DNA of 64,000 nt from positions 437,335 to 501,334 of the forward strand of contig UESW01005043.1 of NCBI GenBank assembly GCA_900491605.1. The letters run 5' to 3'. Both the position numbers and the translations under genes were made by a program. The notes under the pieces are model-generated. The model was not told where the DNA came from. It saw nothing but the letters and a program-made list of their open reading frames with translations, and did no database searches. This stretch comes from Calamus simplicifolius (lineage: Eukaryota > Streptophyta > Magnoliopsida > Arecales > Arecaceae). Below are positions 47,915 to 59,600 of this stretch, piece by piece. Positions within the stretch are counted from its first letter, which is position 1; each line of letters begins with the position of its first letter.

Positions 47915-48775
47915 GTGCTGCTGCATATGGATACTATGACGACATCCATTCAAGCCGAGAGACCGAAGAAATTCTTTGGCATGGATTTCAAGAGGTGGCA
48001 ACAGAAGATGCTGTTCTACCTCACAACTCTGAACCTGGTCAGAGTGCTGAATGAAGATCCGCCTGTCCTAAAGGAAGGGGAGACCGATAAGCAAGTCATT
48101 GCTGCGGTAGAGGCATGGAAGCACTCGGACTTCCTTTGCAAAAATTACATCCTGAATGGTCTGGACAATACCCTGTACAATGTGTACAATAGTATTGCTA
48201 CTGCCAAGGAGTTATGAGCTTCCCTGGACAAAAAGTACAAGACAGAGGATGCTGGACACAAAAGTTTGTGGTTGGAAGGTTCTTAGACTACAAGATGGTC
48301 GACCACAAAACAGTTATGGAGCAAGTCCAAGAGCTCCAGATTATCCTATGAGATACATGCAGAGAGAATGTCTCTCAGCGAGTCATTCCAGGTAGCTGCC
48401 ATCATAGAGAAGCTACCACCACTATGGAAGGACTTCAAGAACTACCTGAAGCATAAGCGGAAGGAGATGGGACTTGAAGACCTAATTGTCCGCCTAAGGA
48501 TCGAGGAGGACAATAAGAGCCAAGATAAGAAGGCAGGAGGACAACCTGCTGAGCCAAAGGCCAACCTCATAGAAGGGAAGAAGAAACGCAAGTTTCTAGG
48601 CGAAGGCTTTAAACAGAAGAAGGGCAATCCAAAGAAATACAAGTTTAAGGAAAAGTGCTTTGTTTGTGGAAAGCAAGGACACAAATCCAAGGACTGTCGT
48701 TTCAAGGATAAAGAAAAGAAAGAAGTCAACGTTACTGAAACCCTATCCAAAGAGGTATCCGAGATGATGCTGTCA
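47915..48775 (+). pseudogene. Copia gag with zinc knuckle, broken
   Basis: The frame from 47915 carries FFGMDFKRWQQKMLFYLTTL and ends in a TGA at 48215-48217 where the family has Trp. The next segment shows a 1-base loss near 48262 and a further 2-base loss near 48350. The frame then resumes with SLSESFQVAAIIEKLPPLWK and the zinc knuckle CFVCGKQGHKSKDC (48656-48697), which binds RNA in packaging. Confidence 0.85.
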
Positions 48776-49129
48776 GCTGTTGTATTTGAAGCAAACATGG
48801 TTGACAAAGCAAATGAGTGGTACATCGACACTAGAGCTACCAGACATGTTTGCTCTGATAAGAGTATGTTCTCATCATATACTCCTATCAATGGTAGAAA
48901 TTTGGTCATGGGTAACTCCGCTACATCCAAGATAGAAGGACTTGGCCGCATCGTTATGAAGATGACATCTGGCAAGGAGCTTCTACTGAATGATGTGCTA
49001 CATGTCCTTGACATCCGGAAGAATCTCATATCAGGCTCCCTCCTAAGCAAACATGGCTTTAGGATGGTCTTTGAGTCTGATAAATTTGTACTCACTAAGG
49101 GGGAATATTTATTGGAAGGGGTTACTTGA
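48776..49129 (+). pseudogene. Copia protease region, active-site change
   Basis: EWYIDTRATRHVCS lies at about 48815-48856. The retropepsin DTG triplet (normally DTGA) reads DTR here (48827-48835), which should abolish activity. It is followed by NGRNLVMGNSATSKIEGLG and LNDVLHVLDIRKNLISGSLL, typical of the copia protease end. The frame is lost at GVT-stop (49127-49129). Confidence 0.85.
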
Positions 49130-50245
49130 ATAATGGATTATTCAAGGTGAATGTAATGACTGTACACAGAAACCTTGAAATGAATAAAGCTTCTTCTTCT
49201 GCTTATATGATTGACTCCTTTTGTTTATGGCATGATAGATTAGGACATGCGAATTTTAATTCATTACAAAAATTAATGAAATTAAAATTATTACCTAATC
49301 ATGAAATCGATCCACATTACAAGTGTGAAGTGTGTGTTGAAGCTAAGTTAGCAAAAACACCATTTCCATCAGTTGAAAGAAATACTGAACCTCTTGACTT
49401 AATTCACAGATCTATGTGACTTAAAGTCAATTCAAACTAGAGGAGGTAAAAAGTATTTTATAACATTTATAGATGATTCAACAAGATACTGCTATGTGTA
49501 TCTACTAAAGTCTAAAGATGAGGCTTTAGAAATGTTTAAATGTTATAAGAATGAAGTTGAAAATCAACTTGGCAAAAAGATTAAGGCCATAAGGAGTGAT
49601 AGAGGTGGTGAATATGATGCACCTTTTGACGAATTTTGTCAGGAGCATGGCATTATTCATCAAACTACTGCTCCTTATTTGCCTCAATCTAATAGAATTG
49701 CGGAACGTAAAAACTGCACATTAAAAGAAATGATGAATGCTATGTTAATAAATTCTGGTACACTACAGAATTTATGGGGAGAAGCAATTCTCTCAGCAAA
49801 TCATATTCTTAATAAGATACCTCTTAAGAAGAAGGAAGTGACTCCATATGAGTTATGAAAGGAAAGAAGCCTTCTTACAATTACTTAAGAGTGTGGGGGT
49901 GTCTAGCTAAAGTAGCTATTCCGGACCCCAAAAAGGTCAAGATAGGACCTAAAACTGTTGATTGTATATTTATCGGATATGCACATAATAGTAGTGCATA
50001 TCGCTTTCTTGTGTATAAATCAGATATAACTGATATACAGAAAAATACAATCATGGAATCAAGGAATGCAACATTCTTTGAAAATATATTTCCAAGTAAA
50101 AGGAAATTAGAAATAAGTTCAAATAAAAGAACTTATGATGATATACTGCTAGTAGTAGTCATCAGGAAGAATATCCTGAAGATGAACCCAGACACAGTAA
50201 GAGACCAAAAGTTGCTAAGTCCTTTGGTCCTGATTATGTAACTTA
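49126..50245 (+). pseudogene. Copia integrase, broken
   Basis: The GAG-pre-integrase/zinc-binding part has CLWHDRLGHANFNSL and YKCEVCVEAKL. After a frameshift near 49405-49415 the catalytic core follows with FIDDSTRYCYVYLLKSKDEA, IRSDRGGEYDAPFDEFC and LPQSNRIAERKN (DDE triad positions present). TGA at 49856-49858 replaces the usual Trp after TPYEL. The next block (RVWGCLAKVAIPDPKK) ends in a frameshift near 50150. Confidence 0.85.
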
Positions 50246-50246
50246 T

Positions 50247-51758
50247 ATGTTACAAGATGAACCTCAGACATTCAAAGAGGCAATGTCTAATCCAGAAGCA
50301 CCCTTTTGGAAAGAAGCTGTCAATAATGAAATTGAGTCCATCATGCATAATCATACCTGGGAGTTGGTAGACCTACCATCTGGTATGAAACCTTTAGGGT
50401 GCAAGTGGATATTTAAGAAAAAGCTAAAAGCTGATGGATCAATTGACAAGTATAAAGCCAGATTAGTGGCTAAGGGCTTCAAACAAAAAGAAGGTATAGA
50501 CTTCTTTGATACCTATTCACCAGTAAGTAGAATAACATCTATAAGAATGTTAATAGCTTTTGCAGCCATTAACAATCTTGAAATTCATCAAATGGATGTT
50601 AAAACTGCTTTTCTGAATGGTGAATTAGATGAAGAAATATACATGGAACAACCTGAGGGATTTATTGTTCCAGGACAAGAAAAGAAGGTGTGTAGACTTG
50701 TTAAATCCTTATATGGATTAAAGCAAGCACCTAAGCAATGGCATATAAAATTTGATAATGTAATGTTATCAAATGGATTCAAAATAAATGAATGTGACAA
50801 ATGCATATATGCCAAATCCCTATCTGAAGGGTATGTGATAATCTGCTTATATGTAGATGACCTGTTAATCATTGGTAGTAATACTGAAATGATTAAACAG
50901 ACTAAGAAAATGTTGATCAAACATTTTGATATGAAAAATATGGGTGTTGCAGATGTTATACTAGGAATTCGAATCACTAGAACATCTGAGGAAATAATAT
51001 TATCTCAATCTCATTATATTGAGAAAATATTAAATAAGTATAAAAAGTATGATACTAGCTCGGTGAAAACACCTGTAGATGTTAATCTACATTTGGCTAA
51101 GTATACTGGAGAACCCATATCTCAATTGGAATACTCACGTATAATTGGCAGTTTAATGTATGTCATGAATTGTACTCGTCCTGACATAGCATATGCTGTC
51201 AATAAGTTGAGTAGATTTACAAGTAATCCAGGTCCAAATCATTGGACAACTCTAATAAGGGTATTAAGATATCTGCGATATACCCTAAGTTATGGATTAC
51301 ATTATTCAAGATATCCAGCTGTATTAGAAGGATACAGTGATGCAAATTGGATATCTAACGCAGAAGATACAAAATCCACAAGTGGATATGTATTCACCTT
51401 AGGAGGAGGTGCTGTGTCGTGGAAATCTTCTAAACAAACTTGTATAGCTCGATCCACTATGGAATCTGAGTTTATTGCCTTAGAAAAGGCAGCTGAAGAA
51501 GCAGAATGGCTTCGAAACCTTTTAGAAGATATTCCATGTTGGCCAAAGCCTGTGTCTGCAATATGCATACATTGTGATAGTCAATCGGCAATATGCAAAG
51601 CACAAAATAAGATGTATAATGGTAAGTCTAGACATATACGTCGTAGACATAATACCATTAAGCAGTTACTTGAAATTGGTGTAATTTCTATTGACTATGT
51701 TCAGTCAAAGAAAAACCTAGCGGATCCATTAACAAAGGGGTTACAAGAGATCAAGTAA
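50247..51758 (+). pseudogene. Copia reverse transcriptase and RNase H, 503-codon frame intact
   Basis: Uninterrupted: EAVNNEIESIMHNHTWELVD, KARLVAKGFKQKEGIDFFDT, MDVKTAFLNGELDEEIYMEQ, YGLKQAPKQW and the polymerase box YVDDLL at 50850-50867. The RNase H part follows with GYSDANW, STMESEFIALEKAAEEAEWL and ADPLTKGL. RT copies element RNA into DNA and RNase H removes the RNA. No upstream frame joins it, because of the frameshift near 50150, so it cannot be made as part of a normal polyprotein. Confidence 0.93.
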
Positions 51759-52428
51759 ACTGTTTATCGAGGGGAATGGGTTTAAAACCTATAACTAAAA
51801 AATCTTCATAGTGGATACCCAACCTAGCTGACTGGAGATCCCAAGATCTAGGTTCAAAAGGGACAACTAAATTATGAAGAGACTTGATAGCACTAAGGAT
51901 GTACAATCCTACTCATTCCTATGATAATTGGTGCTACCTGCTAAAGGTACTAGGATAAGCATTGCTTTTAATGATTCTTATGACATGAACATCATGTGGG
52001 GTATAGCAGGATACTCTTAATAAGAATCACCTATGTGAGTGTGAACTGGGCCAATTCTATGAGAATTTTAAGGTTTAATTCTCTGAAGCACTCATGAGAC
52101 CAGGTGTTGTTCGGGGCCAAAATGAACACAACCATGAGAACCAAAAGAATGCTCGGGAAGAAGTTGCGTGATTGTTATTGTCTTAGTTTACACAAAACGC
52201 TGAAAGGTTCAAGACATCGTGTTCACCTTTTAGCAAGTAAACTCGATAACAACTCACTAAGGAAGGTTCAAAGCCACAAGCTACCTATCCCGATACAACT
52301 TCATCCCATTATACTCTCTTAGTGTGTCTGCATATTCATTTGCATTAAAATCCTTTTATGTGGGGGTTTGCCTTTGCTGATCTCTAATGATCTTTGATCT
52401 AAGTCCAATTTCCATTCATGTGGAGGAT
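51759..52428. other. Copia 3' untranslated internal region and polypurine tract
   Basis: No conserved domain. It ends in CATGTGGAGGAT directly before the 3' LTR, a purine-rich tract in the expected plus-strand primer position. Confidence 0.6.
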
Positions 52429-52888
52429 TGTTGGGTAATGGGCTAAAATAGACCCTAAATACCCTAATGGGCCTTGAAAGCCCATTACCGCCTTATGTGT
52501 GTGAATGAGAAATTACGGGGACATTTAGTCCCATATCGGAAAAATTAAGAAAGGAAGGTTCACTTATATGGAAACCACTTCCTTGAAGCTTAAGTTCCTT
52601 AGGCTCACCACAAGTGGAGAGCTTGAGGGTGATGCTACGCATCACCCTCGTGCACGCGCGTGTGCGAAGGGCGCAATGGGCGCTTTGTAGGTGCACTTTG
52701 CACGTGCGCATCGTCGCGAGGAGCTTGAGGGGCTTTAAATTTTTTATAGATCAAGATGATCCGACGGTGGAGATTGATCGGATCAAGATAAGGGGCTGAG
52801 ATCAATTGATCGTTGATCGATCGGATGAAGGGTCGAGATGCAGTGATCAAATCACAATCTTGATCACGATCCAACGGCTGACATCCGT

Positions 52889-53155
52889 CAGTTGACTAGT
52901 CAAGTTGACTAGTCAACATGACGGTTGGTTGACCAACCGTCATTTGACTAGTCAAGATGATTCGACGGTGGAGATTGATCGGATCAAGATACGGGGCTGA
53001 GATCAATTGATCGTTGATCGATCGGATGAAGGGTCGAGATGCGGTGATCAAATCACAATCTTGATCACGATCCAACGGCTGACATTCGTCAGTTGACTAG
53101 TCAAGTTGACTAGTCAACATGATGGTTGGTTGACCAGTCAACATGACGGTTATGA
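52889..53155. promoter_or_regulatory. Cluster of TTGAC (W-box-like) cores in the copia 3' LTR
   Basis: Within about 70 bp (52889-52957) at least seven TTGAC or GTCAA cores occur, arranged as interlocking palindromes (GTTGACTAGTCAAGTTGAC; GGTTGACCAACC). The cluster is repeated in the second tandem copy (about 53092-53155). TTGAC is the core of WRKY-factor sites; binding itself is inferred. Confidence 0.6.
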
Positions 53156-53608
53156 TAAGGTGTCCGTTCGATCGTACGGTTGTGATAGGCATCCGCCTGT
53201 CTGATAACATGATCATCAGATCACGATGATGAAAAGGCTTATCAGGATAAGGATAGACTTATCTGATCGGCTGATCTTTAGATCACAGCCATGAAAAGGC
53301 TTATCCGATCGCCTGATCTGAAGATCACGATGTCTAAAGATCGTACGGTTGTGATAGGCATCCGCCTATCTGATAACATGATCATCAGATCACGATGATG
53401 AAAAGGCTTATCAGGATAAGGATAGACTTATCTGATCGGCTGATCTTCAGATCATAGCCATGAAAAGGCTTATCCGATCGCCTGATCTGAAGATCACGAT
53501 GTCTAAAGGGCATATCAGGGTGATAAGCCCTTAACCCTCACATCCTTTGATAAAGAATTTAAATTTAATTAAATTCATAGGGTTGCTTCCAAGGGGCACC
53601 TAAAAACA

Positions 53609-53618
53609 TATAAATAGG
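53609..53618 (+). promoter_or_regulatory. TATA box of the copia 3' LTR
   Basis: TATAAATAGG, ~30 bp upstream of a CCCTTTCATTTCAATC stretch that would hold the start site. Absent from the deleted 5' LTR. Confidence 0.75.
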
Positions 53619-54035
53619 ACCCTAGACCCTTTCATTTCAATCATCCCAAGCCATTCCGAATTGAGTTCAATTTGAATCAATTCTAGTCTTCTTCTCTCTT
53701 AGGCATTTGCATACTTTCCTAAGGATAGTATAGCAATAGTGCATTGAAAAGAGAGTTGCATTCTTGGTTCGAAAGTTTTGGTGAATTGTAGTGCTGCTTT
53801 TATCAAAAGGAGACTGTTGTATCCTGGGAGACAATCGTCATACTGACCGTAAGCACCATTGCGGGACGAAATTGTCTTAAGGACATAGAGTGAAACTCTA
53901 GCCTCAGTCTAATTCATTAGGTAGCCACCATCTGCCGACATACCCACCAACAAGAAGGGGGAGGAGGGGGGGTATGGAGAGAAAAGGAGGAAGGGTAGTT
54001 TAAATTTTTTTAAAAAAAAAGAATTAGAGGGGGGA

Positions 54036-55425
54036 TGTGGAGAGCAATCGGGCGGTGCAAATAAAAATATCTTTGTGAAAAAGAACACTAAAGAAGTTAC
54101 ATTTTAGGCAAACCAAAAGCTTATTTATAGATTTGGCCCAAAAGCTACGTTGCCCAGTTACGGAAAGAATCACACATCGCAAGATTTTCCAGTTGATATC
54201 AATGAAAGGCGATCATGCTTTTGGAATCACACTCCACTCTAGGAAAGCTTTTAAAATTTAAAACCGTTTCCTTTAATCATTAGAAGAGGTTAATAGTCTC
54301 ACTCGAGATAATGAAACATCAAGTAATATTCTTAAAAACATAAAAAACTAAATCAGTTTAAGGTTTAAAATAATTTTTAAGAATAAGTTTTGAAATGAAA
54401 AATATTTCTGGTAAGCAAACTTCAATAGCAAGATACGAATGGCTAGAGTTTAAACCATATGGCCTCTTGTAATGCGATGAGTTACAAGCTTCATGCCACG
54501 GTAAGATTCTATAACCATTTGATGAGTAGGCTTTTTTTTTTTTTTTTCTCGTTCTCATCAAATTTTACTATAGAAATCAGTCTTTTACCAAGGAAATATA
54601 TCCCTCAAAAAATTATCAAAGAATTAAAAAAAAAAAATTAAAGATTTTAAATTACATTCAAAATCTAGTTTCAATAAGTCTCTAAGAGATTTGTTAGGAA
54701 TATATTTTTCTTGATAAATTCCTTGAAAATCCCTTGGTAATCTGCAAGGAATCATTGACTGATTATTTAAACAATTTTTAGCAAGAAATTTATAAGAAAA
54801 GTTCGATCCCTTCGAGATTAACTAAGGGATAAATCCTTTGGTACTGGTAAATATTTTTAAAAATAAAAAAATAACATCAAAGAGGGATTTTTTTCTTAAA
54901 AATTTCTTAGTGATTTTAAAATCTTATACCAAGCATATATCATTTACAGATTCTCTTGCTAGCATAAAAATAAAAGACATAGGTAAAATTAATATTATGT
55001 ACTAATTTTTAATATCATTAATTAAATCAAAAAAATCATTCATCCCTTCCTTTCTCTAACTCATTCAAATCTCATCAAAACACCACTCTCTCTAACTAAA
55101 AACAAACAATTTCACCTCTCCCTTCACTCCACACCACCTCCCTATCCTTCCAGGCATTCGATAGGTAAGCTCGCAAATGACTTACCTCGCATAGATGAGC
55201 TCTGTTGAACTAGCACATAGTATATCACATGCTATTATTGAATCAATAAATAACACTATTCAAGCAGCCACTCAAAGTACACCATAAAGCACCCTTTAAT
55301 AACTTGAAACTTGCCTATCTAATGCCTCCTAATTATATATATAATCAAAGAATGAAAGGATTGAAGCTCTAAATCTTTGGATGGTCTAACAATTATCCTA
55401 ATGTGGCAAATCTCACACTTGAATC
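54036..55425. other. Spacer with CACTA-like subterminal sequence
   Basis: 54560-54900 contains repeated AAGGGAT, CCTTGGTAAT, TTTTTAGCAAGAAATTT and CAAGGAATC words matching 59940-60356, so it probably belongs to the other end of the same CACTA-type element. No clear left terminus (CACTAC...) was found. No coding frame. Confidence 0.45.
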
Positions 55426-56060
55426 TAGGGTTGCAAATATGTAGGGTCAGATTGAGTTATGTTTGATTCCAATTTGACCCGGTTCCTTGATCGAATCTTG
55501 ATATTGAACCCAAACCCAATCTAATAAAAAATTGGATTAGATCCATGATTAAATTTCTTGACCCAATGGACCATTTAGGTCAGGTCAGGTCCATGCATAA
55601 CCCAGTCCCAATCTATAAAATATGGATCCGGTTCGAATCCAGTTTGGGTTGGTTCGAGTCATGGGTTGTAGCCATCAAATCAATCATATTCTATGCCTCT
55701 TGTTAAATTAAATTCATCTTATATTCAAGACCTTTTTTCTCTATAAGTAACAATAAAATATTATTTATTTTTTTACATATCATTAAACCTCTATATCTTG
55801 CATCATATAGAGGACATCCTTCTCATTAATGTTGATATAGTTGGCATCCCATGTAGCCATATCCTCCTTGATGGTGGTGGCCAGAGGGCTTGCCTCTGCG
55901 AAGTCAGCATGCTTGGCCTTCTCAACGTTGAGCTCCTCGTCGGAGCTCCTCAGCATTAGCATCGTCTTCCCATCCCCGCCATCATCACTTGCTCGAGTCG
56001 AGTCGGGTTGGGTCGGGTTTTGGGTCGGGTCACGGGTCAACCCGATATTTGCAACCTACT
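55426..56060. mobile_element. Inverted-repeat element carrying a possible captured gene fragment
   Basis: The left end is TAGGGTTGCAAATATGTAGG and the reverse complement of the right end is AGTAGGTTGCAAATATCGGG. Internal GGGTC/GACCC-rich words resemble the repeat at 39390-40140. The minus frame 55783-56040 contains KTMLMLRSSDEELNVE, loosely reminiscent of an SKP1-like N-terminus, but then diverges. A captured or chance fragment; no host function claimed. Confidence 0.45.
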
Positions 56061-57823
56061 TGGATCCTATCTAACACTGCTTGTAGTGGTCTAAGTAATC
56101 CATGTCAGGTTTAATTATCATTAAAAAATAAAAATATAAAAAATATAAAATAATCATTAAAAATATAGAAAATATAAAAAATTTATTAGATGAACTTAAG
56201 CCGCTTCCCTCTTTCTATCTCCTACCATATAACTGTTGCGGCTAAATAATGAAATCTTATCAATGAAAAATACTTTGGGTTTATATTTTTGTTGCAAAGA
56301 ACTAGCCTTTAAACCCTTTGTACATGTTTTCACACCTTTCTTTAATCTTTTTTCTTTCCTTGGCTGGAACGCCGCCCTCCCCCTCCCACGGAAGCCTCTT
56401 CACGCTCCACGTTCGTTCACGTCTTCACGTCTGTTCGAAGCCAACGAACGAACAGCTTAGATTGCGGCCAACGTCACGTCTTCACGGCTTAGATTGGAGA
56501 GGTCAACTTTGTTCACGTCTTCATGTCTTTGGTCTTCACGAAGCCAACGAACGAACGGCTTAGATTGGGGAGGCCAATGAACGACTTCACATCTTCACGG
56601 CTTAGATTGGGAGATCCCACGAAGATTGTCTCACACGGAATATCCGAGAACACCTTTCCTCTTAAAACTCAAAAACCCAAATGACCCGAACCGATCAGGG
56701 CTCTTCACCTCCCCTCGTTTCTTCACCTTCTTCTCCACGAACGATCAGGACTCTAGGGACCAAGAAAATAGCAAAAAAAAAAAAATACTAGAAAAAATCG
56801 ATGTAAGATCCTTCTGTCTTTTTTTTTTTTTTTTGATTCTATTTTTTTTTTGGTGATCTGTGGGGAAGCAGAGTCATGGGAAGCATAGCAAGGTTTGATC
56901 TTACCTCTCCAAGCCTCACATGCGATGGAATAAATAGAGGAAAGGGGGGGCGATTGAGAGATCAGATCAAAGACACTGTAAGATATCCTTCCCTCAAAAT
57001 TTTTTTTTCTTTTCATTTTGCTTCATTCTCTTTCTCAGTGATCTGTGGGGAAGCAGTGCAAAGGGTTCTTGGTCCTCTCCAAGCCTCCCACGCGATTGAG
57101 ACTCCTTGGGTTCTCTTTCTCCTTAAGTCTAATGGTTTTCCGTTACCATTAGAGATCAGTCTGTCCTAATTGCCAAAATGATTTCTTGCAATTTATCAGA
57201 AGTCAGAAACACAGCTTGCCACAACCTGCATGCAGGTGAGAAACACAAGTTTTGGCCATATTCCCCAGCAGTTTGATTTCTAATGAAGCTGAAGCAAGCT
57301 TAACATACCATCGGCTAAAAGAAAGGCATATCTAATGATTAAAGGAAGATTTATATATCCAGATAAAATCTGGATAACGAAGCATCTAAACACCATCAAG
57401 AGGCATGGTCGATAGTCAAAGACTAAGGATCAATCCAATGTTCATGAATGGTAAGTGGATTACCTACAAAATACATTGCCACTTATATTACAAATGTTGG
57501 TTATCCGATATTGATTATTGTGTTGGTATAATAAACAGATTACTAGTCATATAATATTAAAATTTTAAAATACCTTTAAATTAAATTTATTAAAAATTTA
57601 TATTATATATATTAATTTTTTAAAAAAATTATATTTATAAATAATAATTTAAAAAAATTGTATTATAAATGATATTTAAAAGGGCCGATGATAATGCGGA
57701 GGCTATCGATCTACCAGAGGAGAAAGGATAATCATCCCTTGTGGTAATCTGTATTACCTTATCACTCTACAAGATAAAAGGATCATCAATCTGTATTACC
57801 TTATCACTCTACAAGATAGATTA
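56061..57823. other. Spacer with local tandem duplications
   Basis: 56411-56620 holds two ~100-bp imperfect copies built from GTTCACGTCTTCACG, AAGCCAACGAACGAACGG and CTTAGATTGGG. 56852-56925 and 57036-57105 share GTGATCTGTGGGGAAGCAG and CTCTCCAAGCCTC, a second duplication. Rest is AT-rich. No recognisable protein. Confidence 0.5.
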
Positions 57824-58345
57824 TCATTCAAAATACGTATCAAACATATCTAGATAATTTATAAATATATCTAGATAATTTATATAAATTATCTGCTTCG
57901 CCTTCCAAGAGTAAAGTAGCACTACACATACATACCATTTTGCCCACCCAAAAGCATCAGTTATCTGACTAGAAAACCAACACTTCAATAGCCGCTTGTA
58001 GGTCATTGCCGATGCCACACAGCTTAATAAGCTGGAAGAGCTCAGTAAAACCATCATCTACGACGCTCATGGTTTAGTAACAAAGATAAACAATTATTTG
58101 CATATAGTACAACGATAGCAAAACTGACATGGTAAAATCAAATAAAACTTAAACAAGTAGTTAGAATTGAATGAGCATATCTTATTGTACTACTTCGAAT
58201 TAAATAAACTATCACCAAAAAGAAAATGTGGAAAGCAAATATTACCTATAAAAAATGCAGAGAATCTATGCCATCCATTCTATCAATGGATGGCATTCGG
58301 CTTCTAAAAGTACCATTGCTAAACAAAATTAATACTAAAGCCAGA
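57824..58345. other. Spacer, no confident gene
   Basis: A minus-strand stretch near 57966-58072 reads MSVVDDGFTELFQLIKLCG, weakly like a pentatricopeptide helix pair, but it is only ~36 codons. Nothing else seen. Confidence 0.3.
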
Positions 58346-58350
58346 ATGTT

Positions 58351-58446
58351 TTAGGCCCCAACAACTTCCGGTTCACCTTCCTGGACATCATCAGCAGGCC
58401 TGTCAATCTTAACACCCACATCCTCCTTGTAGTCTCCATGAACCTG
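58351..58446 (-). pseudogene. Possible isolated terminal exon, unknown protein
   Basis: On the minus strand an acceptor-like TTTGCAG is followed by an open frame VHGDYKEDVGVKIDRPADDV, a short acidic tail and TAA. The splice context and biased acidic end look like a real last exon. No upstream exon was found; upstream sequence is CACTA-related, so this may be a captured fragment. Family not recognised. Confidence 0.3.
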
Positions 58447-58979
58447 CAAACACCGGGACTCAAAAGAATTAGACAATAATCAAGCACTCTTGTCATTTAG
58501 TGTATTCTTTTTTGTAGCCTTCAACTTTGGAAATGTTTAGTATCTAATGTTTCTTGATCATCGTTTATTTGATTATTCTGTTGTGTAACAAATTGTCATC
58601 TACCTAACACTTTCATTTGAATAACTTAAAGCAACTATAGGATCATCTCACCCAAATGCCATGGCTTTGTTAGTTCTTATACTACTTATATTGTAAGTGA
58701 TAGGATTGCTAATAGCTTGAACGAGTTGCTGCATTATTTGTGTGATTTAGCACATATGCTCAAAAATTCACCACCCTTGTTCTTGATCCTCAGGAGCTTG
58801 ATTAGTTGTAGTCTCGTATCATGCTTACTCCTTATTAAAACAAAAAGATTTTTTCTCTTAAATTTTTTGCTATGATACTATATATATTCATATATCAATG
58901 CTTAATAGCGTAATATGTTTTTCCTAATGATATTTATATTCATAATATATTTATGATACAATAATTTATTGTAGACGCA

Positions 58980-59600
58980 AGAGAATGACGCATAACCTAC
59001 TATTGCATCGCTTTTGAGTGCACCCATAAGAAGAAAGAGCGAAGAGTTTATGGATGCAAAATCCAAAAAGTTAGTGTATGTTTAAATTTATATCTAAATA
59101 TACTTTATGTTAATATATATATTAATTTATTATTCTTTTGTTTGTTTTATTTTTATGCATATCAATAGGAATATATTTGCTTATTTATAATTCCTATATT
59201 TATTTTATTATGATCGATATATGGTTGCAGAAGGTATATAAGATTGCTCTTACATAAAAGTATGGCTCGAAGATTAAATCACAATCTTCATTTGATGCTA
59301 CTATATGGGTGAAAGCCACAGAAGATATTTCTAAAAACAAGGTCTACATATTTGGGCTACAGGCATATTCATCCAATGTACTTGCAAGGACTTCTACATT
59401 ATGCTCTATTTCTCAACTAAGTGGTTCTTCAGGAAGTGCATCTACCATCAACTTTGTTGTCTAAGGAGCTATGGAGAATACGCAGGAGCATATTATGACA
59501 CTTTGATGAACCCTCAACATAGGAAAATGCTGCGATCTCTTACTTCTAGTCTTGGTTTTACATCCTCTGAGCAGTCTTCATATCCTCCATAAGAAGGAAC
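58980..59600 (+). pseudogene. CACTA (En/Spm) ORF1-like (Transposase_24-type) remnant
   Basis: The plus-strand frame has ATIWVKATEDISKNKVYIFG then LQAYSSNVLARTSTLCSISQ, matching in spirit the plant Transposase_24 signature (W-x-EAT...VYGLG). A frame-shifted piece with KKKERRVYG precedes it at about 59026-59060. Stops follow. Identification is from motif memory. Confidence 0.5.

Larger units (their letters stand above)
47319..53952 (+). mobile_element. Young but defective Ty1/copia LTR retrotransposon, 6.6 kb
   Basis: 5' LTR 47319-47882, internal gag-protease-integrase-RT-RNase H on +, 3' LTR 52429-53952. AGAAG lies directly outside both ends (47314-47318 and 53953-53957), a perfect target duplication. 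Integrase preceding RT is the copia order. In the alignable ~500 bp the LTRs differ at about five bases by eye (~1%), pointing to recent insertion, yet the coding region has several frameshifts and stops and the 5' LTR lacks its promoter part. Confidence 0.95.
52429..53952 (+). repeat. Copia 3' LTR (1524 bp), full length
   Basis: Same termini as the 5' LTR, with an extra ~1.0 kb holding two tandem duplications: a ~201-bp unit (52751 and 52952) and a 169-bp unit (53170 and 53339). The region is dense in GATC palindromes and TTGAC/GTCAA words. It also has a TATA box at 53609-53618 followed by a CT-rich leader-like stretch. It is the only complete promoter copy in the element and could read outward past 53952. 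Confidence 0.95.
46629..54035. mobile_element. GC-rich foldback element split by the copia insertion
   Basis: The left arm (46635-46700) reads TTTAAAAAATTTTTCTAAAC then TATCCTTTTTTCTCTCTACA. The reverse complement of the right arm (53975-54030) gives TTTTTAAAAAAATTTAAACT then ACCCTTCCTCCTTTTCTCTC. Between them, outside the copia, is a CT/GC-rich core (46700-47313). The layout matches the intact element at 26829-27408. The copia at 47319-53952 interrupts it. Confidence 0.5.

Noticed and set aside
48442..49095. 217-codon minus-strand frame opposite copia gag/protease
   Set aside because: Shadow of the plus-strand coding sequence, which has the recognised zinc knuckle and protease motifs.
54061..54100. 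CACTAAAGAAG as the left end of a CACTA element
   Set aside because: Does not match the right terminus CACTACCAAAAATTAA beyond five bases, and flanking triplets do not duplicate.
55783..56040. SKP1-like gene
   Set aside because: Only about 15 residues resemble SKP1 and the rest diverges inside an inverted-repeat element; kept as a possible captured fragment, not a gene.
57966..58072. Pentatricopeptide-repeat gene fragment
   Set aside because: About 36 codons with weak helix-pair resemblance; too short to support.
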